Position numbers and translations under genes: made by a program. A stretch of 6,594 nucleotides of DNA, taken from contig JADGIB010000209.1 of the NCBI GenBank assembly GCA_019683665.1, positions 1-6,594 of the forward strand, written 5' to 3'. This DNA comes from Solirubrobacteraceae bacterium. GTDB lineage: Bacteria; Actinomycetota; Thermoleophilia; Solirubrobacterales; Solirubrobacteraceae. Shown in pieces: positions 1-5,213 of the stretch (position 1 is its first letter; every line of letters starts with the position of its first letter). A model generated the notes under the pieces. It saw only the letters and a program-made list of their open reading frames with translations. It made no database searches and had not been told where the DNA came from.

Positions 1-33
1 GCGGCCGGGGGTCGGGGTGGTCTGGGCGTCGGG

Positions 34-82
34 TCATGTGAGGCCGGGGCGGCGGGGTCCGGCGCCGCCCGGCCTCACATGA
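34..82 (-). terminator. Strong GC-rich hairpin closing the dmm operon
   Basis: Bases 34-48 pair perfectly with 68-82 (15 bp). After a single bulged G at 49, bases 50-54 pair with 63-67 (5 bp), leaving an 8-base loop. The pairing begins 12 bases past the stop codon of the N-demethylase gene. No T-run follows on either strand, so this is not a classic intrinsic terminator. U-less hairpins of this kind are common gene ends in high-GC actinobacteria. It may instead, or also, stabilise the 3' end of the mRNA. Bases 1-33 to its left show nothing I can identify. Confidence 0.7.
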
Positions 83-94
83 TCGGACGCCGGC

Positions 95-1105
95 TCAGCC
101 GGCGCGGGCCGCGTTGCGCTCGCGCAGCCACTCGACGGCCATGTCGAGGTAGCGCGTGAGGCCCTTGTAGTCGACGAGGTCCTGCGGCAGCGTGGCGAGC
201 ACCCGCTCCAGGCGCACCGCCCAGGCCGGGACCGTGCAGATCTCGTCCAGCGACGCCAGGTACGTGTGGATCGGGAACATGACCGCGTTCGAGCGCGGCA
301 GGCGCACGAAGTGCTGGACCTCGACGCGGAGGTGGAGGCGCTCGCCGATCTCCTCGTAGCGGAGGCCGGCCCGGTCGGGGCCCCACTCGTGGTAGACCTC
401 GGTGCAGGTGTCGAGGCGCCGGCCGACGGTCATCGTCCAGTTCGTGCGCCGGTAGATCGGCCCGACGGGCAGGCGCGCCAGGAACCGGGCCGCGCGCGGC
501 AGCACCCCCATCTCGTGCACGCGCGGGACGGGGCCGTGGATCTCCAGGAAGCTCATGCCGAGGTCGAAGTCGAGCGACCAGTCGGCGCCGAACGTGAGGA
601 TGCCGGCGTCGAAGTAGAGCGTGTCGCCGCGCTGGTCGAGCAGCTCGACGTCCTCCTGGAGCTGGCGGACGATCCACTCGAACGGCTCCATCGGGAGCGT
701 GTCGTCGTCGAGCAGCGTGTAGGCCTGCTCGATCCCGAGCAGGCGGTTCGTCCAGAAGCGCTGGTCGCCGCGGACCTCGAGCGAGAAGTGCTCGGGGAAG
801 TCGCGCGACAGGCGCGTCGTCGCGTCCTCGACGACGTCCCAGGCGGCCAGGCGCATGTGCGGCAGGACCTGGCAGCGGGACGGGTCGGCGGCGAGGACGC
901 GCTCGCGCTCGGCGATCTCGAACCGGTAGTGCTCGTCGACGTCGTAGACGCGACCGCCCCACTCGCCGACGCCGTTGGAGCGCGGCCTCTCGGCCTCCTC
1001 CACGTTCGTGGAGTACATGTAGGTGTCGGCGTCGAACGGGAACGGGAAGCGGGCGATCGCCTCCGGGCTGTTGCCGGTCGGGACGTTGATCGCGGTGGCG
1101 GACAC
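95..1105 (-). CDS. Heme-dependent oxidative N-demethylase (DUF3445), probable dimethylamine monooxygenase catalytic component
   Basis: This 336-residue protein looks like a full-length member of the DUF3445 heme N-demethylase family, a PAS-type fold that binds heme and uses O2 and reductant to remove a methyl group from a secondary amine as formaldehyde. Sequence support is the conserved middle and C-terminal block: a DWSLDFDLGMSFLEIHGPVP stretch at 175-194, RRTNW at 219-223, LRVEVQHFVRLPRSNAVMF at 259-277 and HTY at 280-282. No signal peptide or membrane segment is seen, so it should be cytoplasmic. The start is GTG, preceded by ACGGAG (1117-1112) directly after the reductase stop codon. That leaves a 12-nt gap and implies translational coupling. 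Its neighbours, a DmmA-like protein and a flavin/[2Fe-2S] reductase, point to dimethylamine monooxygenase. Subunit lettering for this component differs in my memory, so no symbol is given. The exact amine substrate is inferred, not shown. Confidence 0.85.
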   Translation of the reverse strand: MSATAINVPTGNSPEAIARFPFPFDADTYMYSTNVEEAERPRSNGVGEWGGRVYDVDEHYRFEIAERERVLAADPSRCQVLPHMRLAAWDVVEDATTRLSRDFPEHFSLEVRGDQRFWTNRLLGIEQAYTLLDDDTLPMEPFEWIVRQLQEDVELLDQRGDTLYFDAGILTFGADWSLDFDLGMSFLEIHGPVPRVHEMGVLPRAARFLARLPVGPIYRRTNWTMTVGRRLDTCTEVYHEWGPDRAGLRYEEIGERLHLRVEVQHFVRLPRSNAVMFPIHTYLASLDEICTVPAWAVRLERVLATLPQDLVDYKGLTRYLDMAVEWLRERNAARAG

Positions 1106-1117
1106 GGGCGGCTCCGT

Positions 1118-2065
1118 TCAGGCGAGGTCGAGGACGAGCGGGCCGTCGCCGGCGCACCGCGACACGCACGGCATGATCGCCGTGCCGGCGGCGCGCTCGT
1201 CGGCGGTGAGGAAGATGTCGCGGTGGTCGGGCGTGCCCTCGAGGAGGCCGAGGCGGCACTCGCCGCAGATCCCCTGGCGGCACAGGTACGGCACGTCGAC
1301 GCCGGCGGCCTCCAGGGCCTCCAGCAGCGACTCGTCCTCGCCGACGGCGATCTCCCGCCCGCTGCGCGCGAGGCGCACGGCGAACGGGTCCATCGGCCCG
1401 GTGTCGAGGACGAAGCGCTCGAGGTGGACGCGCGACCCCGGCCAGCCGTGGCGGCGGGCGGCGTCGCAGACCGCCTCCATCATCGCCGGCGGCCCGCACA
1501 CCGACAGGTGGGTGCCGAGCGGCTGGGCGTCGAGGGCGGCCTCGACGGCGGCCATCAGCTCGTCGCGCCCGGCGTGCGCGTGGACCGCGCCGGGGCAGAG
1601 CGCCGCGAGCTCGTCGGCGAGCGGCCCGCCGGTCGGCGCGTGGTGCAGCTCGAACGGGACGCCGTCGGCGACGAGCTGGTGGGCGTAGGAGACGAACGGC
1701 GTGATGCCGATGCCGCCGGCGACGAGCAGGTGGCGGCGGGCGCCGACGACCGGGGCGAACAGGTTGCGCGGCGGCTCGATCGCGAGGACGTCGCCCTCGC
1801 CGACGTGCTCGTGGACGGCGCGCGAGCCGCCGCGCCCGTCGTCGAGGCGGCGGACCGCGATGCGGTACGCGTCGGTCGACCACGGCGCGCAGGCCAGCGA
1901 GTACGGGTTCCTGCGCGTCCGCTCGCCCGGGACGTGGACGACGACGTGGCTGCCGGGCGAGAACGCGGGCAGCGGCGTCCCGTTGAGCGGCGTCAGGGTC
2001 AGCTCGCGCACGTCGGGGGCCAGCTCGCGCACCGCGGCGACGCGCACGTCGATCGTCACGCCCAT
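1118..2065 (-). CDS. PDR/VanB-type flavin and [2Fe-2S] oxidoreductase, electron donor to the N-demethylase
   Basis: This 315-residue reductase has the domain order of phthalate dioxygenase reductase and VanB. A flavin-binding barrel (about 1-105) carries RNPYSLA at 52-58. An NAD(P)-binding lobe (about 106-222) has LLVAGGIGITPF at 113-124 and CGPPAMM at 190-196. A C-terminal plant-type ferredoxin domain (about 225-315) holds the cluster ligands C262, C267, C270 and C300 (CX4CX2C, then 29 residues, then C). All expected motifs are intact. It should take hydride from NAD(P)H and pass single electrons through flavin and the iron-sulfur cluster to the heme enzyme encoded next. The ATG has a strong GGAGGT (2074-2069) placed inside the end of the upstream dmmA-like gene, which it overlaps by 10 nt, so the two should be translated together. 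In dimethylamine monooxygenase clusters this is the reductase subunit, often called DmmB. VanB-like roles elsewhere are the alternative, but the context argues against them. Confidence 0.9.
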   Translation of the reverse strand: MGVTIDVRVAAVRELAPDVRELTLTPLNGTPLPAFSPGSHVVVHVPGERTRRNPYSLACAPWSTDAYRIAVRRLDDGRGGSRAVHEHVGEGDVLAIEPPRNLFAPVVGARRHLLVAGGIGITPFVSYAHQLVADGVPFELHHAPTGGPLADELAALCPGAVHAHAGRDELMAAVEAALDAQPLGTHLSVCGPPAMMEAVCDAARRHGWPGSRVHLERFVLDTGPMDPFAVRLARSGREIAVGEDESLLEALEAAGVDVPYLCRQGICGECRLGLLEGTPDHRDIFLTADERAAGTAIMPCVSRCAGDGPLVLDLA

Positions 2066-2592
2066 CGGACCTCCGGCTCGGGGATCTCGCCCGGCACCTC
2101 GGCGTCGACCTGGAAGCCCATGTAGGCGGCGTGCCGGCGCGAGAAGTGGTGGAAGACCTCAAGCATCCGCCCGCACCCGGCGCACGGCGCGACCGTCGTC
2201 GTGACGCCGCGGGTGATCGCCTTGCAGTGCGAGCACCAGACGTCGCGGGCGGCGCCGGCGTCGACCTCGGTGAGGATCTCGTCGGCGACGAGGCCAGCGT
2301 CGAGGCCGACGCGGACGGCGCGGCGGACGAACCCCTCCGCGCCGGCGACGTAGAGGCGCAGCCCGACGCCGGCGGCGGCGAGGCGCTCGGCGAGCGCGGC
2401 CAGCACCGCGTCCTCGTCGCCCTCCAGCAGGGTGAGCGGGCCGTGGCCGTCGCGCGCGTGCTCCGCGCGCAGCCGCCGCACGGCGGGGCCGGCGGGCACG
2501 GCGGCGACGAGGTGCTCGCGCGCGTCGGGGTCGAGTCGCAGACCGGGGTCCTTCGGCAGCGTGGTGTGCTCGAGGCTGACGCCGTAGGTCAT
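2056..2592 (-). CDS. dmmA: Dimethylamine monooxygenase subunit DmmA-like protein with a four-cysteine C-terminal domain
   Basis: This is a 178-residue protein if translation begins at the ATG at 2592. The C-terminal third has two CXXC pairs, C120-C123 (CSHC) and C137-C140 (CAGC), 13 residues apart, which resembles a zinc ribbon or rubredoxin-like metal site. A family-type tail follows: HHFSRRHAAYMGF at 148-160 and DAEVPGEIPEPE at 163-174. I recognise this tail as that of DmmA-like proteins, which accompany the heme N-demethylase and its reductase. Residues 79-110 (RLYVAGAEGFVRRAV and onward to ILTEV) look like the last strand-helix unit of a ferredoxin-reductase NAD lobe; this is my own comparison. 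The frame stays open up to a TTG at 2661, which would add 23 residues. I prefer the ATG because that TTG lies inside the proposed operator and -10 region. No good Shine-Dalgarno precedes the ATG. The precise role (electron relay, assembly or structural) is unknown to me. Confidence 0.75.
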   Translation of the reverse strand: MTYGVSLEHTTLPKDPGLRLDPDAREHLVAAVPAGPAVRRLRAEHARDGHGPLTLLEGDEDAVLAALAERLAAAGVGLRLYVAGAEGFVRRAVRVGLDAGLVADEILTEVDAGAARDVWCSHCKAITRGVTTTVAPCAGCGRMLEVFHHFSRRHAAYMGFQVDAEVPGEIPEPEVRWA

Positions 2593-2610
2593 GTCGGCCG
2601 CGATGGTGCC

Positions 2611-2644
2611 GACCGGCGGGCCGACTGCCCACCGACCGCCGGTC
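2611..2644 (-). promoter_or_regulatory. Perfect 9-bp inverted repeat in the dmmA leader
   Basis: GACCGGCGG at 2611-2619 and CCGCCGGTC at 2636-2644 are exact reverse complements around a 16-base loop. If transcription starts near 2657, the hairpin sits in the 5' leader, ending 18 bases before the ATG. That leader lacks an obvious Shine-Dalgarno, so the structure could affect ribosome entry or mRNA stability. Chance pairing is quite possible at this GC content. Confidence 0.35.
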
Positions 2645-2654
2645 CAGATCGCGA

Positions 2655-2671
2655 TGGACAAATCTGTACAA
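2655..2671 (-). promoter_or_regulatory. Proposed operator, copy 1 (TTGTACAGATTTGTCCA)
   Basis: On the minus strand this reads TTGTACAGATTTGTCCA. It is two TGTNCA half-sites spaced exactly 10 bases apart, one helical turn. It matches the sequence at 4475-4491 upstream of amt at 14 of 17 positions and stands out as AT-rich in a GC-rich gap. It overlaps the best -10 candidate for the dmm genes, so a repressor is the simplest reading. No known regulator is assigned. Confidence 0.45.
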
Positions 2672-2691
2672 CCTGCAGAGCCGGGCGCGAA
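2663..2691 (-). promoter_or_regulatory. Candidate promoter for the dmmA-reductase-demethylase genes
   Basis: A weak -35 (TTCGCG, 2691-2686) and a -10-like TACAGA (2668-2663) are separated by 17 bases on the minus strand. Transcription would begin near 2657, giving a leader of about 65 bases before the ATG at 2592. The match to consensus is poor. The main support is position: a 135-base gap in an otherwise tightly packed operon, with the only AT-rich patch in it. Confidence 0.3.
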
Positions 2692-2727
2692 CGTGCGACG
2701 GCCCCCAGGGTGCGCGGCGCGGCCGGG

Positions 2728-2970
2728 TCAGGCCATCGCGGCCGGCTCCGACGCCGGCGGGGGGCTCTCGGGCTCCATCGCGATCGGGGCCGAGATGTTG
2801 CCCGCGTGGATCTCCTTGTAGCTGCGGCCCTCGTGCGTGATCGCCCGCACGATGACCGTCAGGAACAGGAGCACCGCCAGCACCAGGAACAGCCAGACGC
2901 CGAACGAGTCCGCGCCGAACGTGAAGTACTGGGTCGCGCCCTCCCAGCCGTCGATGGGGATGGTGTTCAT
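2728..2970 (-). CDS. Small single-span membrane protein of unknown function, downstream of amt
   Basis: This is an 80-residue protein with one clear hydrophobic segment at about residues 24-41 (GVWLFLVLAVLLFLTVIV), flanked by an acidic, aromatic N-terminus (W9, E10, Y15, F16, D21) and a basic stretch (R42 to K52). The positive-inside rule suggests the N-terminus is outside and the C-terminus in the cytoplasm. The tail is proline-, alanine- and glutamate-rich and probably disordered. There is no lipobox and no cleavage-site pattern. The ATG is preceded by AGAGAGG (2987-2981) at 10-base spacing. The gene lies 33 nt after the amt stop and should be on the same transcript. No PII (glnK) gene is present here, which is the usual amt partner. 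A role as a small accessory or regulatory subunit of the transporter is inferred from position only. I do not recognise the family. Confidence 0.75.
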   Translation of the reverse strand: MNTIPIDGWEGATQYFTFGADSFGVWLFLVLAVLLFLTVIVRAITHEGRSYKEIHAGNISAPIAMEPESPPPASEPAAMA

Positions 2971-3003
2971 CGCGTGTCTGCCTCTCTCTCGTGCTCGGGG
3001 TGG

Positions 3004-4353
3004 CTAGATGTCGGACCGGTCCAGGACCGTGCCGCCCACGGGAGCGCCCAGGCCCGCGCCGTTGCCGTTCGGGCGCGCGGTCGGCGGGATGCCCTCGGGG
3101 TAGGGCAGCGACGGGAGCTCGACCGCGTCGACGCCGAAGTGCTCGACGCTCGGCGGCACCCGCAGGATCCCGAACGCCTTCAGCGCGAGCGAGATCAGGT
3201 AGCCGGGGATGAAGCCCAGCGCGGCGAAGACCAGCATCGACAGGACCTGGCCGCCGAGGGACGGCTCGGGGCCCGCGACGTTCGGGTAGTCCGACGCGAA
3301 GATGCCGACCGCGATCAGCGACCAGGCGCCGCAGACGCCGTGGACGGGGACCGCGCCGACCGCGTCGTCGATCTTCACCTTCTCGAGCAGCTTGGCGACG
3401 ACCGGCAGGCTCGCGCCGCCGACGGTGGCGACCACGAACGCGACCGCCGGGTGGTACAGGTCGAGCCCGGACGCGACCGAGATGACGCCGGCCAGGCCGC
3501 CCGAGATCGTCCAGAACGGCTCGCCCTTCGACGACAGGTAGGCGCCCAGGATGCCGCCGGCCAGGCCCATGAGCGTGTTGAACGCGAACGCCGACAGGTT
3601 CATCGGCGTGCCGAAGATCGTCGTGTAGCCCTCGCCCCCGTAGATGGCGCAGCCCATCAGGAAGCCGAAGAAGCCGACGAAGATCAGCATGAGGCCGAGC
3701 ATCGTCATCGGCAGGTTGTGCGGCACGATCGCGCGCGCCCTGCCGTCGACGAAGCGGCCGATGCGCGGCCCGAGGTTGATCAGCACGCCGAGCGTGAACG
3801 CGGCGGCGATGAGGTGCACGCAGCCGGCGGCGCCGACGTCGTGCAGGCCGAGCTCGGTCAGCATCCAGCCGCCGCCGTGCCAGCCCCAGGCCGCGGCGAT
3901 GATCCAGACGACGCTGCCGAGGATCGCCGTCAGGATCAGGAACGCGCTGATGCGGATGCGCTCGATGAGCGCGCCCGACATGATCGAGCCGGTGGTCGCG
4001 GCGAACAGCGCGAACGCGCCCCAGAAGATGCCGCTGGCCGGGTCCGCGAGGTTCGGCCCCATGTTCTCGCTCCATGGGAGCGCGGCCTTCGCGGCGTCGT
4101 TCAGCTCGGGTGCACCGGTCGGGAACGCGTTGTAGAGGAACCAGCCGACGAAGAAGAACGAGGGGATGACGACCGCGAGCGTCAGCAGGTTCTTCATCGC
4201 GGCGGCGAGCACGTTCTTCACGCGCGAGGCGCCGCCCTCGTAGAAGAGGAAGCCCGCGTGGATGAGCATCATCAACGCGATCGACACCCAGTAGAAGAAC
4301 TCGTTGTTGACCGAGGTGATGGTCTCCAACGCGCTGGTGACTTCTTCGTTCAC
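3004..4353 (-). CDS. amt: Amt-family ammonium/methylammonium transporter
   Basis: This is a 449-residue polytopic membrane protein, typical in length, with about eleven hydrophobic segments. Key pore residues are present: the periplasmic Phe gate at F117 and F231 (the latter within GFFGF), the deprotonation Asp D172, and the twin pore histidines H180 and H338, the second in DDAVGAVPVHG. GALIERIRI (127-135) is also family-typical. The D172-H180 spacing equals that of E. coli AmtB. The region around D172 reads DVGAAGCVH rather than the usual DFAGGTVVH, and the C-terminal tail (from about 400) is proline-rich and unlike the common EHGE ending. I chose GTG at 4353 because GGAGGT (4363-4358) lies 5 bases upstream. 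The GTG at 4359 overlaps that Shine-Dalgarno. It should import ammonium or methylammonium; whether it also admits dimethylamine is speculation prompted by the neighbouring monooxygenase genes. Confidence 0.92.
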   Translation of the reverse strand: MNEEVTSALETITSVNNEFFYWVSIALMMLIHAGFLFYEGGASRVKNVLAAAMKNLLTLAVVIPSFFFVGWFLYNAFPTGAPELNDAAKAALPWSENMGPNLADPASGIFWGAFALFAATTGSIMSGALIERIRISAFLILTAILGSVVWIIAAAWGWHGGGWMLTELGLHDVGAAGCVHLIAAAFTLGVLINLGPRIGRFVDGRARAIVPHNLPMTMLGLMLIFVGFFGFLMGCAIYGGEGYTTIFGTPMNLSAFAFNTLMGLAGGILGAYLSSKGEPFWTISGGLAGVISVASGLDLYHPAVAFVVATVGGASLPVVAKLLEKVKIDDAVGAVPVHGVCGAWSLIAVGIFASDYPNVAGPEPSLGGQVLSMLVFAALGFIPGYLISLALKAFGILRVPPSVEHFGVDAVELPSLPYPEGIPPTARPNGNGAGLGAPVGGTVLDRSDI

Positions 4354-4357
4354 GACC

Positions 4358-4363
4358 ACCTCC
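4358..4363 (-). promoter_or_regulatory. Shine-Dalgarno of amt
   Basis: GGAGGT on the minus strand, with 5 bases between GGAGG and the GTG at 4353. It decides the start, since an in-frame GTG at 4359 shares a base with it. Confidence 0.7.
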
Positions 4364-4445
4364 GTTGGCTGTGGGCAGGGCTCCCGGGAACGGACCCCCG
4401 CCGGGCCCGGACCCGTCGCCGGGAGTATCCGGGCGGTCGCGCCGG

Positions 4446-4467
4446 GGACCTACGGACCGACGGTCCG
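4446..4467 (-). repeat. GGACC repeats and a 15-base palindrome in the amt leader
   Basis: On the plus strand, GGACC occurs at 4446-4450 and 4454-4458, followed by its inverse GGTCC at 4462-4466, each 8 bases apart. The last two form the palindrome CGGACC-GAC-GGTCCG (4453-4467). Two further GGTCC copies occur at 4506-4510 and about 4525-4529. The block lies between the proposed amt promoter and the gene, so it would be in the leader RNA or act as a second operator. No known site is matched. Confidence 0.35.
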
Positions 4468-4474
4468 AAGTCTC

Positions 4475-4491
4475 TTGTGCATATTTGTTCA
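4475..4491 (+). promoter_or_regulatory. Proposed operator, copy 2 (TTGTGCATATTTGTTCA)
   Basis: The plus strand reads TTGTGCATATTTGTTCA, with TGTNCA half-sites at 4476-4481 and 4486-4491, again 10 bases apart. It is 14/17 identical to 2655-2671 but reversed relative to the gene it precedes. That suits a protein-binding site with internal symmetry (TGNNCA is palindromic) better than a shared -10 element. It overlaps the best amt promoter candidate. Confidence 0.45.
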
Positions 4492-4512
4492 GTCTTGGGA
4501 CGAGCGGTCCAA
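4483..4512 (-). promoter_or_regulatory. Candidate amt promoter
   Basis: On the minus strand, TTGGAC (4512-4507) precedes an AT-rich -10-like patch, ACAAAT (4488-4483), with an 18-base spacer. The leader to GTG 4353 would be about 120 bases. Matches are moderate; the AT-rich patch is the only one between the two divergent genes apart from the osmC promoter. Confidence 0.35.
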
Positions 4513-4549
4513 TGCGTCGACCCCGGTCCGCCACCAGGGCGGATTCACA

Positions 4550-4575
4550 ACTATTTGGTGGTATAGTGGTTCTAT
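4550..4575 (+). promoter_or_regulatory. Leaderless osmC promoter overlapped by two inverted repeats
   Basis: The -10 hexamer TATAGT (4562-4567) ends six bases before the ATG at 4574, which places the expected start of transcription at or beside the A of the start codon. No -35 is recognisable at the proper distance. ACTAT (4550-4554) and ATAGT (4563-4567) are inverted around 8 bases. ATAG (4563-4566) and CTAT (4572-4575) are inverted around 5 bases. Both overlap the -10, as a redox-sensing repressor site might, but no regulator is identified. Confidence 0.6.
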
Positions 4576-4993
4576 GAGCCTCACCGCCTCCGCCCGCTCC
4601 TCCGGCGACACCCTGCGCCAGGAGATCCTCATCGACGGCCGCCACCGGCTCGTCACCGACGAGCCCGAGCACCTCGGCGGCACCGACGAGGGCCCCGCGC
4701 CCCACGAGCTCCTGCCCGCCGCGCTCGCCGGCTGCATCGCCACGACGATCCGCACCTACGCCCGCACGAAGGGCTGGACGCTCGGCGAGCTGTCGGTCGA
4801 CGTCGACTACGACCACCGGTCGACGCCGCGCCACTTCGACGTCACCGTGAACCTGCCCGACGGCCTCTCCCCCGCGCAGGTCACGCGCCTCATGCGCGTC
4901 GCCGAGGCCTGCCCGGTCCGCCGCGCGATCGAGGCGGGGATGACCTTCGACGAGCACCTGCCGCGCGACGGGGCGGCGGCGCGGGCGGCCTGA
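4574..4993 (+). CDS. OsmC/Ohr-family peroxide reductase
   Basis: This 139-residue protein, the usual OsmC length, has the two family cysteines: C54 in ELLPAALAGCIATTI (45-59), on the central helix, and C113 in AEACPVRRAIEAG (110-122). In this family they form the thiol pair that reduces organic hydroperoxides in the cytoplasm. The block GPAPHELLPAALAGC (40-54) is typical. The frame is open upstream to 4304, but the ATG at 4574 is the real start: homology begins just after it, the promoter -10 is immediately before it, and upstream codons would run into amt on the other strand. The gene is divergent from amt. Whether it protects against oxidants made by the monooxygenase is a guess. Distinguishing OsmC, Ohr and the YhfA-like group needs alignment; the short N-terminus and GPAPHELL block favour a generic OsmC member. 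Confidence 0.88.
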   Translation: MSLTASARSSGDTLRQEILIDGRHRLVTDEPEHLGGTDEGPAPHELLPAALAGCIATTIRTYARTKGWTLGELSVDVDYDHRSTPRHFDVTVNLPDGLSPAQVTRLMRVAEACPVRRAIEAGMTFDEHLPRDGAAARAA

Positions 4994-5021
4994 GGCGCGC
5001 GAAGCACCACGCGACCGACCA

Positions 5022-5044
5022 CGTCTCTCGACTCGCGATAGACG
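5022..5044 (+). terminator. Imperfect hairpin after osmC
   Basis: CGTCT (5022-5026) pairs with AGACG (5040-5044). After one mismatch, TCG (5028-5030) pairs with CGA (5036-5038) around a 5-base loop. It lies 28 bases past the osmC stop and has no T-run. A weak candidate for the osmC transcript end. Confidence 0.25.
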
Positions 5045-5158
5045 GACGTGATGAACCAGCGACCGTGCGGCCGATCGGGACGTTTCTCGCCGCCGCCGAT
5101 CAGCCCCTCCCGCAGCACGCTCTCGAACCCCCCGCGAGTCCACAGCGCGATCCCAGAT

Positions 5159-5198
5159 GCCGGGTGGGGGACCAGTCGAGTGGAGCGTGGCGCCCGGC
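5159..5198 (-). terminator. Hairpin after hsdR
   Basis: GCCGGGTG (5159-5166) pairs with CGCCCGGC (5191-5198), giving 8 bp including one G-T, around a 24-base loop. On the minus strand it begins 15 bases after the hsdR stop. No T-run follows. It is a weak candidate for ending the hsdR transcript. Confidence 0.25.
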
Positions 5199-5213
5199 CG
5201 CCGACGACGCGGT

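Larger units (their letters stand above)
4994..5213. other. Gap between convergent osmC and hsdR, with a possible gene remnant
   Basis: These 220 bases contain no confident gene, tRNA or repeat array. On the minus strand a frame beginning at the TTG at 5217 overlaps the hsdR stop. For about 70 codons it has a fairly GC-rich third position and a protein-like run (GRWFITSVYRESRDVVGR). It then continues antisense through osmC to 4807. The first part could be the end of a decayed gene from the restriction segment. I do not recognise it and give it little weight as a functional gene. Confidence 0.3.

Noticed and set aside
2593..2661. TTG at 2661 as the start of dmmA
   Set aside because: It falls inside the proposed operator and at the expected transcription start, has no clear Shine-Dalgarno, and the added 23 residues look unlike the rest of the protein. 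Not fully excluded.
4357..4359. GTG at 4359 as the amt start
   Set aside because: It overlaps the GGAGGT ribosome-binding sequence; the GTG six bases downstream has a workable spacing.
4475..4491. CRP/FNR-type site or GlnR box reading of the AT-rich motif
   Set aside because: It lacks the TGTGA-N6-TCACA or TTGAT-N4-ATCAA arrangement and the GTNAC/GAAAC pattern expected for GlnR, so no known regulator is named.
4304..4573. A 90-codon upstream extension of the osmC frame
   Set aside because: It overlaps amt on the other strand and the divergent promoter region, has no family similarity, and a good -10 sits directly before the internal ATG.
75..5143. Very long open frames opposite or out of phase with the named genes (for example 2159-5143 minus, 2131-4566 plus, 266-2125 plus, 75-2162 minus)
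   Set aside because: Their products are monotonous in Arg, Ala, Gly and Pro or in Asp, Glu, Val and Ala, with no recognisable domain, and they overlay genes with clear families. Such frames are expected when stop codons are rare at this GC content.
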